Shown piece by piece: positions 21,722 through 31,338 of a DNA stretch of 64,000 nucleotides. The stretch spans positions 141,501-205,500 of the forward strand of contig NC_020188.1 of NCBI RefSeq assembly GCF_000315915.1, written 5' to 3'. Position 1 is the first letter of the stretch. Each line of letters starts with the position of its first letter. The DNA is from Henningerozyma blattae CBS 6284 (Eukaryota; Ascomycota; Saccharomycetes; Saccharomycetales; Saccharomycetaceae). The notes beneath the pieces were generated by a model. It ran no database searches. It had not been told where the DNA came from and saw nothing but the letters and a program-made list of their open reading frames with translations. The position numbers and the translations under genes are program-made.

Positions 21722-23150
21722 TTTTATAATGAATGTTCCTTAACTTCCTAATTTTTTTTTCTATATTTTTAAATCAATCCAACACAAATTAATGATTCAA
21801 AAGATTTATTAACTGTTGGTTTATTTTTATATTGATGGCCCTGTAGTTGTGAGTTGAGGATATCCTATAATCATAAACTGATGAGTATTCAATTGCCAAT
21901 TAATATAACAAAGAATTTAAAATAAATGGTGAATTTTTTATTTTTAAACCTCGGAGTGTTCCCTTTGTCTATTAAACGAAATTGTTGAAAAGAAATAAAG
22001 ATACGCAAAATGTGGAGTATTAAATTCGTTTATATTTAATAAATAATTCAAAAAAAAAAATTATTAAGAAAATATAAAATATAAAAAAAGAAAGAAAGGT
22101 TTTTACAAGAGTTTGATGAAAGTTAAAAATAAAGTTTTTCTTCTTGTTAAACGAAAAGGATATCGAATAATTATATAATAAAAATTAAGTACTATTTGTG
22201 CAATATTTAATTGTGGAATTCTTTAACTGATAATAGGTGCCTTTTTCTTTCTTCCATTTCCATTGCTCAATGATGATAAATTTCATCGACCTAGACCCGA
22301 AAGGATCTTTGAAGAATCCCCTTTTCTAGTTGTATTCGGGAAACAGCCGGAGCAGTCGTGGCAAATGATTATGACGTATTGAAAGTGATACTAATACTAG
22401 TGAAGTATTTACGTATGAATAAATGCATATTTTTGTTATATAAAGCATGATTTCAGTGGCTGACGATTATTAAATAATGTTTAGAAGTATCGAAGAGTAT
22501 TAAATAGTGTTTAAATAGCATTAAATGGTCGTTTAAATAGCGTTAAATGGTCGTTTAAATAGCGTTGAATAGTCGTTTAAATATTGTAGTTTATAGATAA
22601 TAAATACAGGAGTTTCATAAATAAAAAATATTGATACATAACAAAAAAGTGTAGTAAATTAAAGACTAAAGATAGTCATAAGAATGGAATGATATTTCAA
22701 ATAAACTTCAGTCGATAGGTAATAAATAAATAGATAATAAATCAACAAAAACAATAACAAAATATATGACATAAGGAAATGTAATTAAAAAAATATAACA
22801 TGAAAAAAAAATGAAAAACAAAATAATAAACTTTAAAACATTGGATATCGTTACATGTAAATAGGAAGAATGGAGAATATTATTATTAATAATACATGGC
22901 ATATGAGTATTAAAAAAAAAGATGTTGATCGTTTTTAATAGTATTGCATTAGCAATGACAATAAGAATAGGAACAAAAAAAGTAATCGTTATGTTAGTAA
23001 TGTCTTTGTTGTTATTGTTTTTTTATTTTTTTTTTGATTTTGTTTTTGTAATTTTTTTTTTAGTAACATTAGTAAAAGAATAAATAATAAATTATAAATA
23101 AAAAAAGATAAAAAGGCAAAACAATAGAATGAGTCAATAATAAGACAAGA
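21722..23150. other. Intergenic region, 1.4 kb, with a 22-bp tandem repeat
   Basis: Between two minus-strand genes (UBP promoter and SEF1 3' flank). It is very AT-rich with many A- and T-runs. A tandem repeat is listed separately at 22510-22583. A 64-codon frame at 22708-22902 is low-complexity and not supported. Confidence 0.55.
22510..22583. repeat. 22-bp tandem repeat, about 3.4 copies
   Basis: The unit TTTAAATAGCGTTAAATGGTCG occurs at 22510, 22532 and 22554 with one to three changes, plus a partial copy at 22576. A shorter imperfect copy precedes it. It is noncoding. Confidence 0.85.
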
Positions 23151-26100
23151 TTAAAATTCTGGATTCATATCTACGTCAAAATAGCCCAAGAAATCATCAC
23201 TATTAAACCCAGCTTCAATCCAACCTGCACTTTGTTGTTGGAAGAAAATATCCAATTCTGAAGGGTTATTCATGTTTGAAGTGATGATGTTAGAATCATT
23301 ATTTGGATTTGGATCAGTTGGAGGATTTGAATCAGATTGAGGATTTGGATTGGTAGAATTGTTTAACAACGGATTGGATGAATTTAATAGATTTGATTCT
23401 AAGGAAGGAGGATTATTTATGATGATTGTAGGATTACTCATAATATTACTTGGATGGGTATTACTTGAATATTCAGGTATTGAAAGAGAGTCATAATAAT
23501 TTGAATTTGAATTTGAATTTGAACTTTCGCTTGCACTTATTGTATTGGGGTTTGCGTTAGTATTTGTATTTAAATTTGTGTTGTTGTTTGAATTTGCATT
23601 TGTGATTGCATCAGTGGTAGTTATCATTGAATTATTATTATTCTTGTTGTTGTTGTTAAATTGAGGATTTGAGTTTGTATGGGTTAAATTAATATGAGAA
23701 GACGATTGTAATTTTATATTATTTAAAAGAGAATTTGGAGTAGTTGGATCATAAGATTTTGGATTGAAGAAATTTAAATTGTTTAGATTGTTATGAAGAT
23801 TATGTAAATTATTCCCCTTGTTCACTCTATTATTATTTTGAAATTGGTTTTGATTTATTGATTGATAATTATGGATGCCACCATAACCATTGTTATTCTT
23901 GTTGTTACTGTTATTATTGTTATGATGTGAATTTGAATTGGAGTTCCCATGATTATTTGCAAATAGAGATTTATTTTTATTTTTATATCTCGGAGGGTAT
24001 GAACTAATGGTTAATGGAGAATCATTTTTCATATGATGATTATGAATACCATGAATATTTTGATTATGAGAAGTATAAGAGACTTGATTGTTCAACAGTG
24101 TAGATGCATTAAAGGGATGTAAATTGTCCAAATCTGTGGAATGTAAAATTGGTGATACATTATTATATAATGGTTCTGTTGCCACAGTTGGTGATTTTAT
24201 ATTTGTTAATGAATTTGATTGAGAAAATGGATTCAAATTATTATGATCATTTAAATTGATTGCTGTTTGTAAAGATATATCGTTGTTGTTGATTGAATTT
24301 GAAGTATTTGCAGAAAGTAAATATAAATTTTTATCAATACTGCCTGTTTCATCCAACATTGACAGTGGTATACCATTAATCATTTTAATTTGTTTATAAT
24401 CTGGATCTATATTTTTTTCCAAGATAACTGGTGGGAAAGATTCTAATGGTTTTGAAATAGTACTATGTACTGGGGTAGTTGTATCATAATTCAATTCTCT
24501 TTCAATCTTATCTAGAGCCAATTTTGTAGGGATCAATTTTGTTATAGTGGTACCATTGGGAGAAGTTGTTGTCACATTTTCGAAATTCTCCTTTGTAATT
24601 TGATTATACAGAGGTAATGGAAATAATTTTTTAGAATTTAATAAATTTTCAGTATCTGAATTTTGATTTGAATTTGTTGAATTTTTTTCTGATTTCTTCA
24701 AATTCTGTCTTCTTCTTGCCTCATGAATACACCAAACTAAATCATAGAAGAGAGACCCAGTAAGATGTGATCTCATCTTTGATATTATGAATTTATTATT
24801 TTCCAAGAAAATTTCTGGAAAAGTTATTAAGACAAAATTCAATTTTTCTAATAAACTTGCAGTACGAGAAATATCATTTTCAATTAATTTTTTCCAATCA
24901 TTTAATTGATTACGATATAATCTATGGATAGTCACTATTGATTGTCTAATAGAATTGAAATATTTGGTTGATAAATATGGGGAGAATTGTAATTTGAAAA
25001 GAATCATGGAAGCATATGAAGCAGATTGCCTGATATAGATTGGCAATTCAATAAGAGGGTATGATTTGATCAAGTTTGTTAAATTCGTTACTATCTCTGT
25101 GGAAGAATGATATGCTATAAGAATGAATTTTGATTGTAAGTTTAAAGAAGTTTCAGGTAGAAATGCAAACCCACAAATGATTAATTTTGTATAAGAGGAA
25201 TAAATTTTCACGATTAAGTGAGATTGATCTTGGAAAGATTCGCAAAGAGTATCGAATTCATCTAAGGCTCCTTTTAAGATGAGATCTCTCTTTTGATAAA
25301 GTAACAGGCCATCTGGAACATCTTTATTTTGACCTAATCTCTTAAATAATTTCAACTGGAATTTGGCCAACTCTAGCAAACAATTGAATCTTTTCCCATT
25401 TATATCATCTTGATCATCACAAGATTTTGTATCTTGTAAGATCAAATAATCTAAATCTACAGAAGGAGGAAGGCCCAAGATACTTGACCAAAGTAAATCT
25501 TGGAAAAAAATTGATTTCCAGGTGATTGATCTCCAATATTCAGGGTTTTTCAATTTTACTTGAGAACGAGAAAATTCCGATATAAATTGACCACCTCTAT
25601 GAAGACCCAATTGTAAAGATAATGTTCTTGATAAACTTACATAACGATATGAAGAATCATCAAGAATCTTTTGGTTTGGCAAGGGCCAGTTTGCTAGGAT
25701 AAGTAACGCCTGGGAGATATGAGTAGAACGAGGTGTACGTAGCCAACAGATCTTGTTGATGAGAAGTCTTACAAGACCAGAAAGTTTTAAATAATTTGTA
25801 GCGTTACCTGAATGAAGAGATGCTACTAGTATTATGGACCAGAAAAGTAGTTTAGATTGTAGGTATAATTGTACTGGGTTGTGGACTGGTTCTAATATGG
25901 GGAGGAAAGGTAAAAACCGAGAATTAAAGATGGAAAGAAGTTCTGAAGCTGCTGTAAAACCTATTTGGAAATCGTTTATCTTAAAGATGGCAGACGCACA
26001 TGCAGCCTCCGCATTTGTAGCTGTAGTTGTACTATTAGATTTAGAATCTGAATCTGGATTATAATGTAGAAGTTGTGTGATAACGCCAGCACTATCCAAA

Positions 26101-26384
26101 AGATCGGTCTTTGCCTTCAAAGCTCTTTTCAAATGATCAATCTCATCCTTCAACGACTTCAACTGTGAACCCTTTTTAGGTTTGAAGTTGGGATCGATAT
26201 TACATTTAAGATTAAGCTTGGCGCAACGGGTACAAGGCTGGGGTTGTTTCTGGAGCGCATTACAACGAATCTTCTGTTGACGACAGTGAGTGCACGAAGT
26301 GACAGGTCTATGGTTAGTCGCTGCAGGCAGTGCATCGTCGTGAGGTGTATGCAGCGCGGCGTGAGGTGCTGGGGGGACTGCCAT
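23151..26384 (-). CDS. SEF1: Zn2Cys6 transcription factor Sef1
   Basis: A fungal zinc-cluster transcription factor. The binuclear cluster lies at residues 31-61 with spacing C-X2-C-X6-C-X9-C-X2-C-X6-C, followed by FKPKKGSQLKSLKDEIDHL, a linker and coiled coil that I associate with Sef1 proteins. The fungal-specific regulatory domain spans about residues 130-560. The C-terminal half is extremely Asn/Ser-rich, and the last 35 residues are acidic and aromatic (DDFLGYFDVDMNPEF), as expected for an activation domain. The 1077-residue length fits S. cerevisiae Sef1 (1148). SEF1 lies between UBP13 and KIP1 there, as here. In Candida albicans Sef1 controls iron uptake; in Saccharomyces the role is poorly known. 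Confidence 0.88.
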   Translation of the reverse strand: MAVPPAPHAALHTPHDDALPAATNHRPVTSCTHCRQQKIRCNALQKQPQPCTRCAKLNLKCNIDPNFKPKKGSQLKSLKDEIDHLKRALKAKTDLLDSAGVITQLLHYNPDSDSKSNSTTTATNAEAACASAIFKINDFQIGFTAASELLSIFNSRFLPFLPILEPVHNPVQLYLQSKLLFWSIILVASLHSGNATNYLKLSGLVRLLINKICWLRTPRSTHISQALLILANWPLPNQKILDDSSYRYVSLSRTLSLQLGLHRGGQFISEFSRSQVKLKNPEYWRSITWKSIFFQDLLWSSILGLPPSVDLDYLILQDTKSCDDQDDINGKRFNCLLELAKFQLKLFKRLGQNKDVPDGLLLYQKRDLILKGALDEFDTLCESFQDQSHLIVKIYSSYTKLIICGFAFLPETSLNLQSKFILIAYHSSTEIVTNLTNLIKSYPLIELPIYIRQSASYASMILFKLQFSPYLSTKYFNSIRQSIVTIHRLYRNQLNDWKKLIENDISRTASLLEKLNFVLITFPEIFLENNKFIISKMRSHLTGSLFYDLVWCIHEARRRQNLKKSEKNSTNSNQNSDTENLLNSKKLFPLPLYNQITKENFENVTTTSPNGTTITKLIPTKLALDKIERELNYDTTTPVHSTISKPLESFPPVILEKNIDPDYKQIKMINGIPLSMLDETGSIDKNLYLLSANTSNSINNNDISLQTAINLNDHNNLNPFSQSNSLTNIKSPTVATEPLYNNVSPILHSTDLDNLHPFNASTLLNNQVSYTSHNQNIHGIHNHHMKNDSPLTISSYPPRYKNKNKSLFANNHGNSNSNSHHNNNNSNNKNNNGYGGIHNYQSINQNQFQNNNRVNKGNNLHNLHNNLNNLNFFNPKSYDPTTPNSLLNNIKLQSSSHINLTHTNSNPQFNNNNKNNNNSMITTTDAITNANSNNNTNLNTNTNANPNTISASESSNSNSNSNYYDSLSIPEYSSNTHPSNIMSNPTIIINNPPSLESNLLNSSNPLLNNSTNPNPQSDSNPPTDPNPNNDSNIITSNMNNPSELDIFFQQQSAGWIEAGFNSDDFLGYFDVDMNPEF

Positions 26385-27189
26385 GATGTGGCGTGATGGG
26401 CGTGGGAGCGAGAGCTGGGGGGGTACAGATAAGACTGTAATCTTTCTTAATTTTTAATATTTTTTTTCTTAAAATAAAAAGCTGTTTAGATGATTTAGAG
26501 TGTATTTTATAATTCTTGATAATAGTTTAATTAGTTAAAATTAATCTAATCTCAGTTGGATGACTTGGCTTACTTGGCCTTCTTAGCTTTTACTTAGCAA
26601 ACGGGTTTAAACTAATCCATCTTCTCAACAAAGCGGGCGGAAACTGCCGAAGTCAAAGCGCGAAGCAAAACTTGAACAGAGAACCTAAACAAGAAACAAG
26701 CGAGGACACGTGGCGTAACACGTGATGAGGTAGCGCCGCACGATTCATGGCGTGGTGCCCTTAGTCAGCGGGATCGGCACCACCTTTTTGTAGAGCACGG
26801 GGTACGGGTGGAGAACGGTGGTGTGGGGTCGGGTGAGGAGTGGTGGACAGATGGAGGTGCACGGGTGGTATATGTCCGGATGTGGGCACGCATTCAAGAG
26901 GTTATTCATTACGATATGTATAAATGGAGATCTACAAGGATCGTTAACATTATACAATTTTCATATGCCCATTATCTGTACATGATTGTTAGAGTTGAGA
27001 TTTACTGTTTTTTTTGCAAGAGTTTATAGTGTTTGAGGGTTAAGGTTGGGTCCGTTATAAGTAGAATATTGATTATACAATTGTTAAAATACCAGTCCGT
27101 GTAATATTAATTACATATCACTAATAATAGTATATCTATATTAATGAATCTAAGATTCTTAAATTTTTACTTTTTCTTTTCTTTTTTTC

Positions 27190-27233
27190 CTTATTTTTTT
27201 CTTATTTTTTTCTTATTTTTTTCTTATTTTTTT
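27190..27233. repeat. 11-bp tandem T-rich repeat upstream of KIP1
   Basis: Four perfect head-to-tail copies of CTTATTTTTTT form a rigid T-tract about 160 bases before the KIP1 ATG, just upstream of the Reb1-type site. It may help exclude nucleosomes. Confidence 0.85.
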
Positions 27234-27260
27234 CCTTTTTACGGCTATTTTTCTGTGTTT

Positions 27261-27268
27261 CCGGGTAA
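27261..27268. promoter_or_regulatory. Reb1 consensus site upstream of KIP1
   Basis: Exact CCGGGTAA, 125 bases before the KIP1 ATG and 9 bases before an MCB. Confidence 0.5.
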
Positions 27269-27277
27269 TGACTAACA

Positions 27278-27283
27278 ACGCGT
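27278..27283. promoter_or_regulatory. MCB (MluI cell-cycle box) upstream of KIP1
   Basis: ACGCGT lies 110 bases before the KIP1 ATG. MBF uses this site for G1/S transcription in S. cerevisiae, which fits a spindle motor. The match is exact; use is inferred. Confidence 0.5.
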
Positions 27284-27392
27284 TAATGTTTAATAAATAT
27301 ATATCGTCAATCCATTTATAGTATTCATAATATCATATTAGATATTAAATATAAATAAAGAAAAAAAAATTAGAAAAAAGCATCATACAAGA

Positions 27393-30300
27393 ATGAAAAC
27401 AATCACACATAATTCAAATATTAAAGTGTATGTTCGATGCAGGTCTCGTAATCAAAAAGAAATTGATGAAAAAAGTTCCGTGGTTGTGTCCACTTTAGGT
27501 CAAAATGGTAATCAAATCATCATCTCAAATTCCACAAATAAAAATAAATACATCTTCGATAATGTCTTTGGTGTAGAATCAGATCAAGAATCGATTTTTA
27601 ATTCAGTGGCGTATAATTATATTCAAGAGATGATTGACGGTTATAATTGTACGCTTTTCGCTTATGGTCAAACAGGTACAGGTAAGACTTACACCATGTC
27701 TGGAGATTTAAATATAATTGGTGATTTGAATTCAACTAAGAATATTCTTTTAGGTGAGCATGCAGGTATTATTCCAAGAGTTCTCGTGCAGTTGTTTACC
27801 TCATTGGAAGATTCAATTTCTAATCAAAAAAACACTTCGGTGAAAGGTTACACTGTTAAGATCTCCTTTTTGGAACTCTACAATGAAAGACTCAAGGACT
27901 TATTATCCGCAGATGCAGATTTACCTCCAAATTCTGGTTCGTCATCAGCCAATGATCCTTCTGTGTCTTCTAACATTAAGATTTTTGATAATAAAGACTC
28001 CTCCGATTCTTCTATCATAGTTAAAGGTATGCAAGAAATTTTCATTAAAAATGCTATGGAAGGTTTAAATTTATTAATGAAAGGTTCTTTACAGAGAAAA
28101 GTGAAATCAACAAAATTAAATGATCTTTCATCAAGGTCACACACAATCTTTACCATAACAACAAATATCATCAAATTAGATAATCAAACAAATAAAGAAT
28201 ATATTAAAATTGGGAAATTGAACCTGGTAGATCTTGCGGGCTCTGAAAATATTACCAAATCGGGGCTTAAGAGATCTCAAGAAACAGGTTTAATTAATAA
28301 ATCTCTATTAACCTTGGGTCGTGTCATTAATGCATTATCAGATAAAACTAATAATACTCATGGTTCCAATAATGATAATAATAATAGTAGTAGTAGTAGT
28401 AGCATTTCAAATTCTCATCATAGTCATATACCTTATAGAGAATCAAAATTGACTCGTCTTTTACAAGATTCATTGGGTGGGATGACCAAGACTTGTATTA
28501 TAGCCACAATCTCTCCTGCAAAGACTTGTTTAGATGAAACTATAAGTACATTGGAATATGCCACTAGAGCCATGTCTATTAAAAATAATCCTAAAATTAA
28601 TAAATCCCAAAATCCTTCCAATTTCATAAATGATTATATCAATCAAATAGATCGTTTGAAATTAGAATTACAAACTTCCACTGATAAAATTGGTGGGATT
28701 TTTATCCCATTAGAAAAATTAAACTATTATAAAAGTAATGAAATTTTAATTGAAGAGCAAAATGCAAAGATTAATAATATGACAAATCAAATTGCTAAAT
28801 TTAAAAAAAAATTTGTGGAACAAATTCAAATTAATAAACAATTAAATACTGATATGAAAAAATCTCAATGGGAAAAAAATCAATTATTAACCATTAAATT
28901 AAAATTAATTATTTTGATTGTCAACTTTAAACAAAATATTTTCCAATATTTAAATAATATTGAAAATTTTGATCAAAATAAAAATAATATAATTAAAAAT
29001 TTAAATGATGAAAAAAATTCTTTATTTGATAATTCCATTGAAATTTTTAATCAATTTATCTCAATCCATTCAAATTTAATTTCTAATAAAGAAAATTTAT
29101 TACAAATAGACAATTCTTTAATTAAATTTAATAATAATTTCAAATCAGTCTCGAAATCTTTATTTGATGAATTAATAAAAATGTTAATCACATTCTCTTC
29201 AACAACAAAGGATTCGATTTTAAATATTCAAATTTCAAATTTTAATGATATTATTGACAATTTCCAAAAAAATTATTATTCAATTTCTCATGATCATTTT
29301 GATAACGTAAAATCTAATTTCCAAATTAATCTTTCTAATCTTGATCAATCTTTAAAAAAATATTTAATTGATCAATCTTCAAAATTAAATAAAATAATTT
29401 CCATGAATATAACAAATTTAAAATCTTATAACGAAAAAATCTTTAATAAAATTGTCATGGATTCAAATGAAATAATAAATAAATCTTTAAACAATTTCAA
29501 TTCAGAAAAAAATTCCATTATTGAAAATCAATTGATAGAGATTAAAAATTTGAAAGAAATTATTTTATCGAAAAATGATGAATTAATTAATTCTAAAATT
29601 ATTATCAATAATTTAACTTCTTTTATTAAAAATGAAATTTCATCAAAACGTAATCAATTGATTAATCATTTAAAGGATTCATTGGATGATTTTCAAAGAC
29701 AAAATGAATTATTAGATGATTCCATATTAGAAAATTCTATTCAATCAATAACAAAATCACAAACAATTTATCAAGATCACCTTATGGATTCCATCGATAA
29801 CTTATATAATTCAAATATTAATTCAATTGACAGATTGGATAATCATTTCGATGATCAAAATATTCAATTACGGAAAAAAATTTTAAATCATATTGATTCC
29901 ATGGAAAGCTTAGTAATAAAAAATTTTGATTATAATGAATTCATAAAACCAACAAGGGATTTATATGAAGAACTCGATCATTCAAAATTTAATAACAATT
30001 TCAATTCAATATCAACTATGCTTTTGGATAATATTAATAATACCAAAAATTCCATGGATCAGAATATAGATGACTTAAAATTAAAGATTAATGAAAAAGT
30101 TATACAAGATTCATCTTCCATGGATATCTCATTAAATAACATAGAAACTTTCAAAGATTTTACTCTTAATTATTTTAAGACTCAAAACGAGCAAATATCA
30201 AAGACTCAATCAGAAATCATTTTTGCAACAAGTAACATGATTAATAGAGTAGTATCAAGTTTAAATGAATCGATAACCGATTCAAATACTTTGAAAATAG

Positions 30301-30821
30301 ATTTGCCAAATTTACAAAAAAATTCTGAAGTTAATAAATTGCCCACTTTTGAGTATCCAAAAGATTTAATTACATTTGATGACCAAAAACATAACATATT
30401 AGATGATCAAATTCCAATATTAGATAATCAAAATATAAAAATGGAAAATCAAGATTCAATGATGGCTTCCAAGTTGTCTCCCTCTAGAGAAAATTTACCA
30501 CCAAATATAAATCCAACTACTCCAGTACCAATCCCTGACCAACCATTGCCAAGAGTGTTAATACCAAAATCCTTAAATTCATCCTTTAAAGGTAAATCTC
30601 CTATTTATACAAATGATAAATCATTAATTGCTAAATATAAAAGCTCAAACACCACAGAACTAAATAATAGAGAATCTTCTAGCAATAATTTGAAAAGAAG
30701 ATTTACTGCTGATCCAGTTACTCTACTGAATAATCAAATAAAATCAAAAGAATTTAATAGACTGCACAAACCTTTAGATCGATCTTCAAAGAGAGCTCGC
30801 TCGTATTCTCATGATATATGA
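27393..30821 (+). CDS. KIP1: Kinesin-5 spindle motor Kip1
   Basis: A BimC-class plus-end motor that crosslinks and slides spindle microtubules and drives pole separation with Cin8. The motor domain fills about the first 400 residues: P-loop GQTGTGKT at 92-99, switch I LNDLSSRSHTIF, switch II LVDLAGSE near residue 280, and PYRESKLTRLLQDSLGG. A Ser/Asn run interrupts the motor near residues 325-345. A long, very Asn/Ile/Lys-rich coiled-coil stalk follows. The C-terminal tail is basic and Ser-rich (FKGKSPIYTNDKS; DRSSKRARSYS). At 1142 residues it fits Kip1 (1111). Downstream of SEF1 it matches KIP1 rather than CIN8. Confidence 0.9.
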   Translation: MKTITHNSNIKVYVRCRSRNQKEIDEKSSVVVSTLGQNGNQIIISNSTNKNKYIFDNVFGVESDQESIFNSVAYNYIQEMIDGYNCTLFAYGQTGTGKTYTMSGDLNIIGDLNSTKNILLGEHAGIIPRVLVQLFTSLEDSISNQKNTSVKGYTVKISFLELYNERLKDLLSADADLPPNSGSSSANDPSVSSNIKIFDNKDSSDSSIIVKGMQEIFIKNAMEGLNLLMKGSLQRKVKSTKLNDLSSRSHTIFTITTNIIKLDNQTNKEYIKIGKLNLVDLAGSENITKSGLKRSQETGLINKSLLTLGRVINALSDKTNNTHGSNNDNNNSSSSSSISNSHHSHIPYRESKLTRLLQDSLGGMTKTCIIATISPAKTCLDETISTLEYATRAMSIKNNPKINKSQNPSNFINDYINQIDRLKLELQTSTDKIGGIFIPLEKLNYYKSNEILIEEQNAKINNMTNQIAKFKKKFVEQIQINKQLNTDMKKSQWEKNQLLTIKLKLIILIVNFKQNIFQYLNNIENFDQNKNNIIKNLNDEKNSLFDNSIEIFNQFISIHSNLISNKENLLQIDNSLIKFNNNFKSVSKSLFDELIKMLITFSSTTKDSILNIQISNFNDIIDNFQKNYYSISHDHFDNVKSNFQINLSNLDQSLKKYLIDQSSKLNKIISMNITNLKSYNEKIFNKIVMDSNEIINKSLNNFNSEKNSIIENQLIEIKNLKEIILSKNDELINSKIIINNLTSFIKNEISSKRNQLINHLKDSLDDFQRQNELLDDSILENSIQSITKSQTIYQDHLMDSIDNLYNSNINSIDRLDNHFDDQNIQLRKKILNHIDSMESLVIKNFDYNEFIKPTRDLYEELDHSKFNNNFNSISTMLLDNINNTKNSMDQNIDDLKLKINEKVIQDSSSMDISLNNIETFKDFTLNYFKTQNEQISKTQSEIIFATSNMINRVVSSLNESITDSNTLKIDLPNLQKNSEVNKLPTFEYPKDLITFDDQKHNILDDQIPILDNQNIKMENQDSMMASKLSPSRENLPPNINPTTPVPIPDQPLPRVLIPKSLNSSFKGKSPIYTNDKSLIAKYKSSNTTELNNRESSSNNLKRRFTADPVTLLNNQIKSKEFNRLHKPLDRSSKRARSYSHDI

Positions 30822-31338
30822 TATAATAACGCCATTTTCCCACTTAATTTACATGAAAATTAATTACTTGATAGACCTAGCATTCGCATGACTTCCCTAT
30901 TTCAAACGATATCTTTTTATACATTTATATATTCCCTCCTTTTCCTTTTCATTTTTCTCCTTATTTGTAATTTTTAATAGTGATTTTATTTTGCATTCTT
31001 CTTTCTACACAACACTCTTCTCTAGTTATAATTTTCATAGCTTCTCGTCGGCTAATGGGAAAGTATAATTGTTCATTCTAATTGCATTTGTAAAAATTTC
31101 AGATGTAATATATCTCGCCTCGCAATTGAAAAAAACCTTCAAAATTTCCAATTATAGGTTATTTTACAATTTATTTATATATATAATTATATTTCTAACT
31201 ACTGAGGACTGAATATTACTTTGAGAAGCTATTTCTTTGGTACCATACCTGTTGCTTTATTTGTATTTTGTAATCGTAAAAATATTTTAATATTTTACTG
31301 CTTTTTCTTTTTACAAATACCGCAAATAATAGAAGAAA
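30822..31338. other. Intergenic region spanning a synteny breakpoint (KIP1 / RKR1)
   Basis: 517 AT-rich bases: KIP1 3' flank and RKR1 promoter. Left of it the gene order follows the YBL/YER pair of S. cerevisiae; right of it, the YMR/YOR pair. No gene or transposon remnant is visible. Confidence 0.5.

Larger units (their letters stand above)
26385..27392. promoter_or_regulatory. Divergent SEF1/KIP1 promoter region
   Basis: About 1 kb between divergent genes. The SEF1 side is GC-rich with two CACGTG sites (26707-26712 and 26719-26724). The KIP1 side holds a T-rich 11-bp repeat, a Reb1-type site and an MCB, listed separately. Overlapping frames near 26745-27029 are unsupported. Confidence 0.55.
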
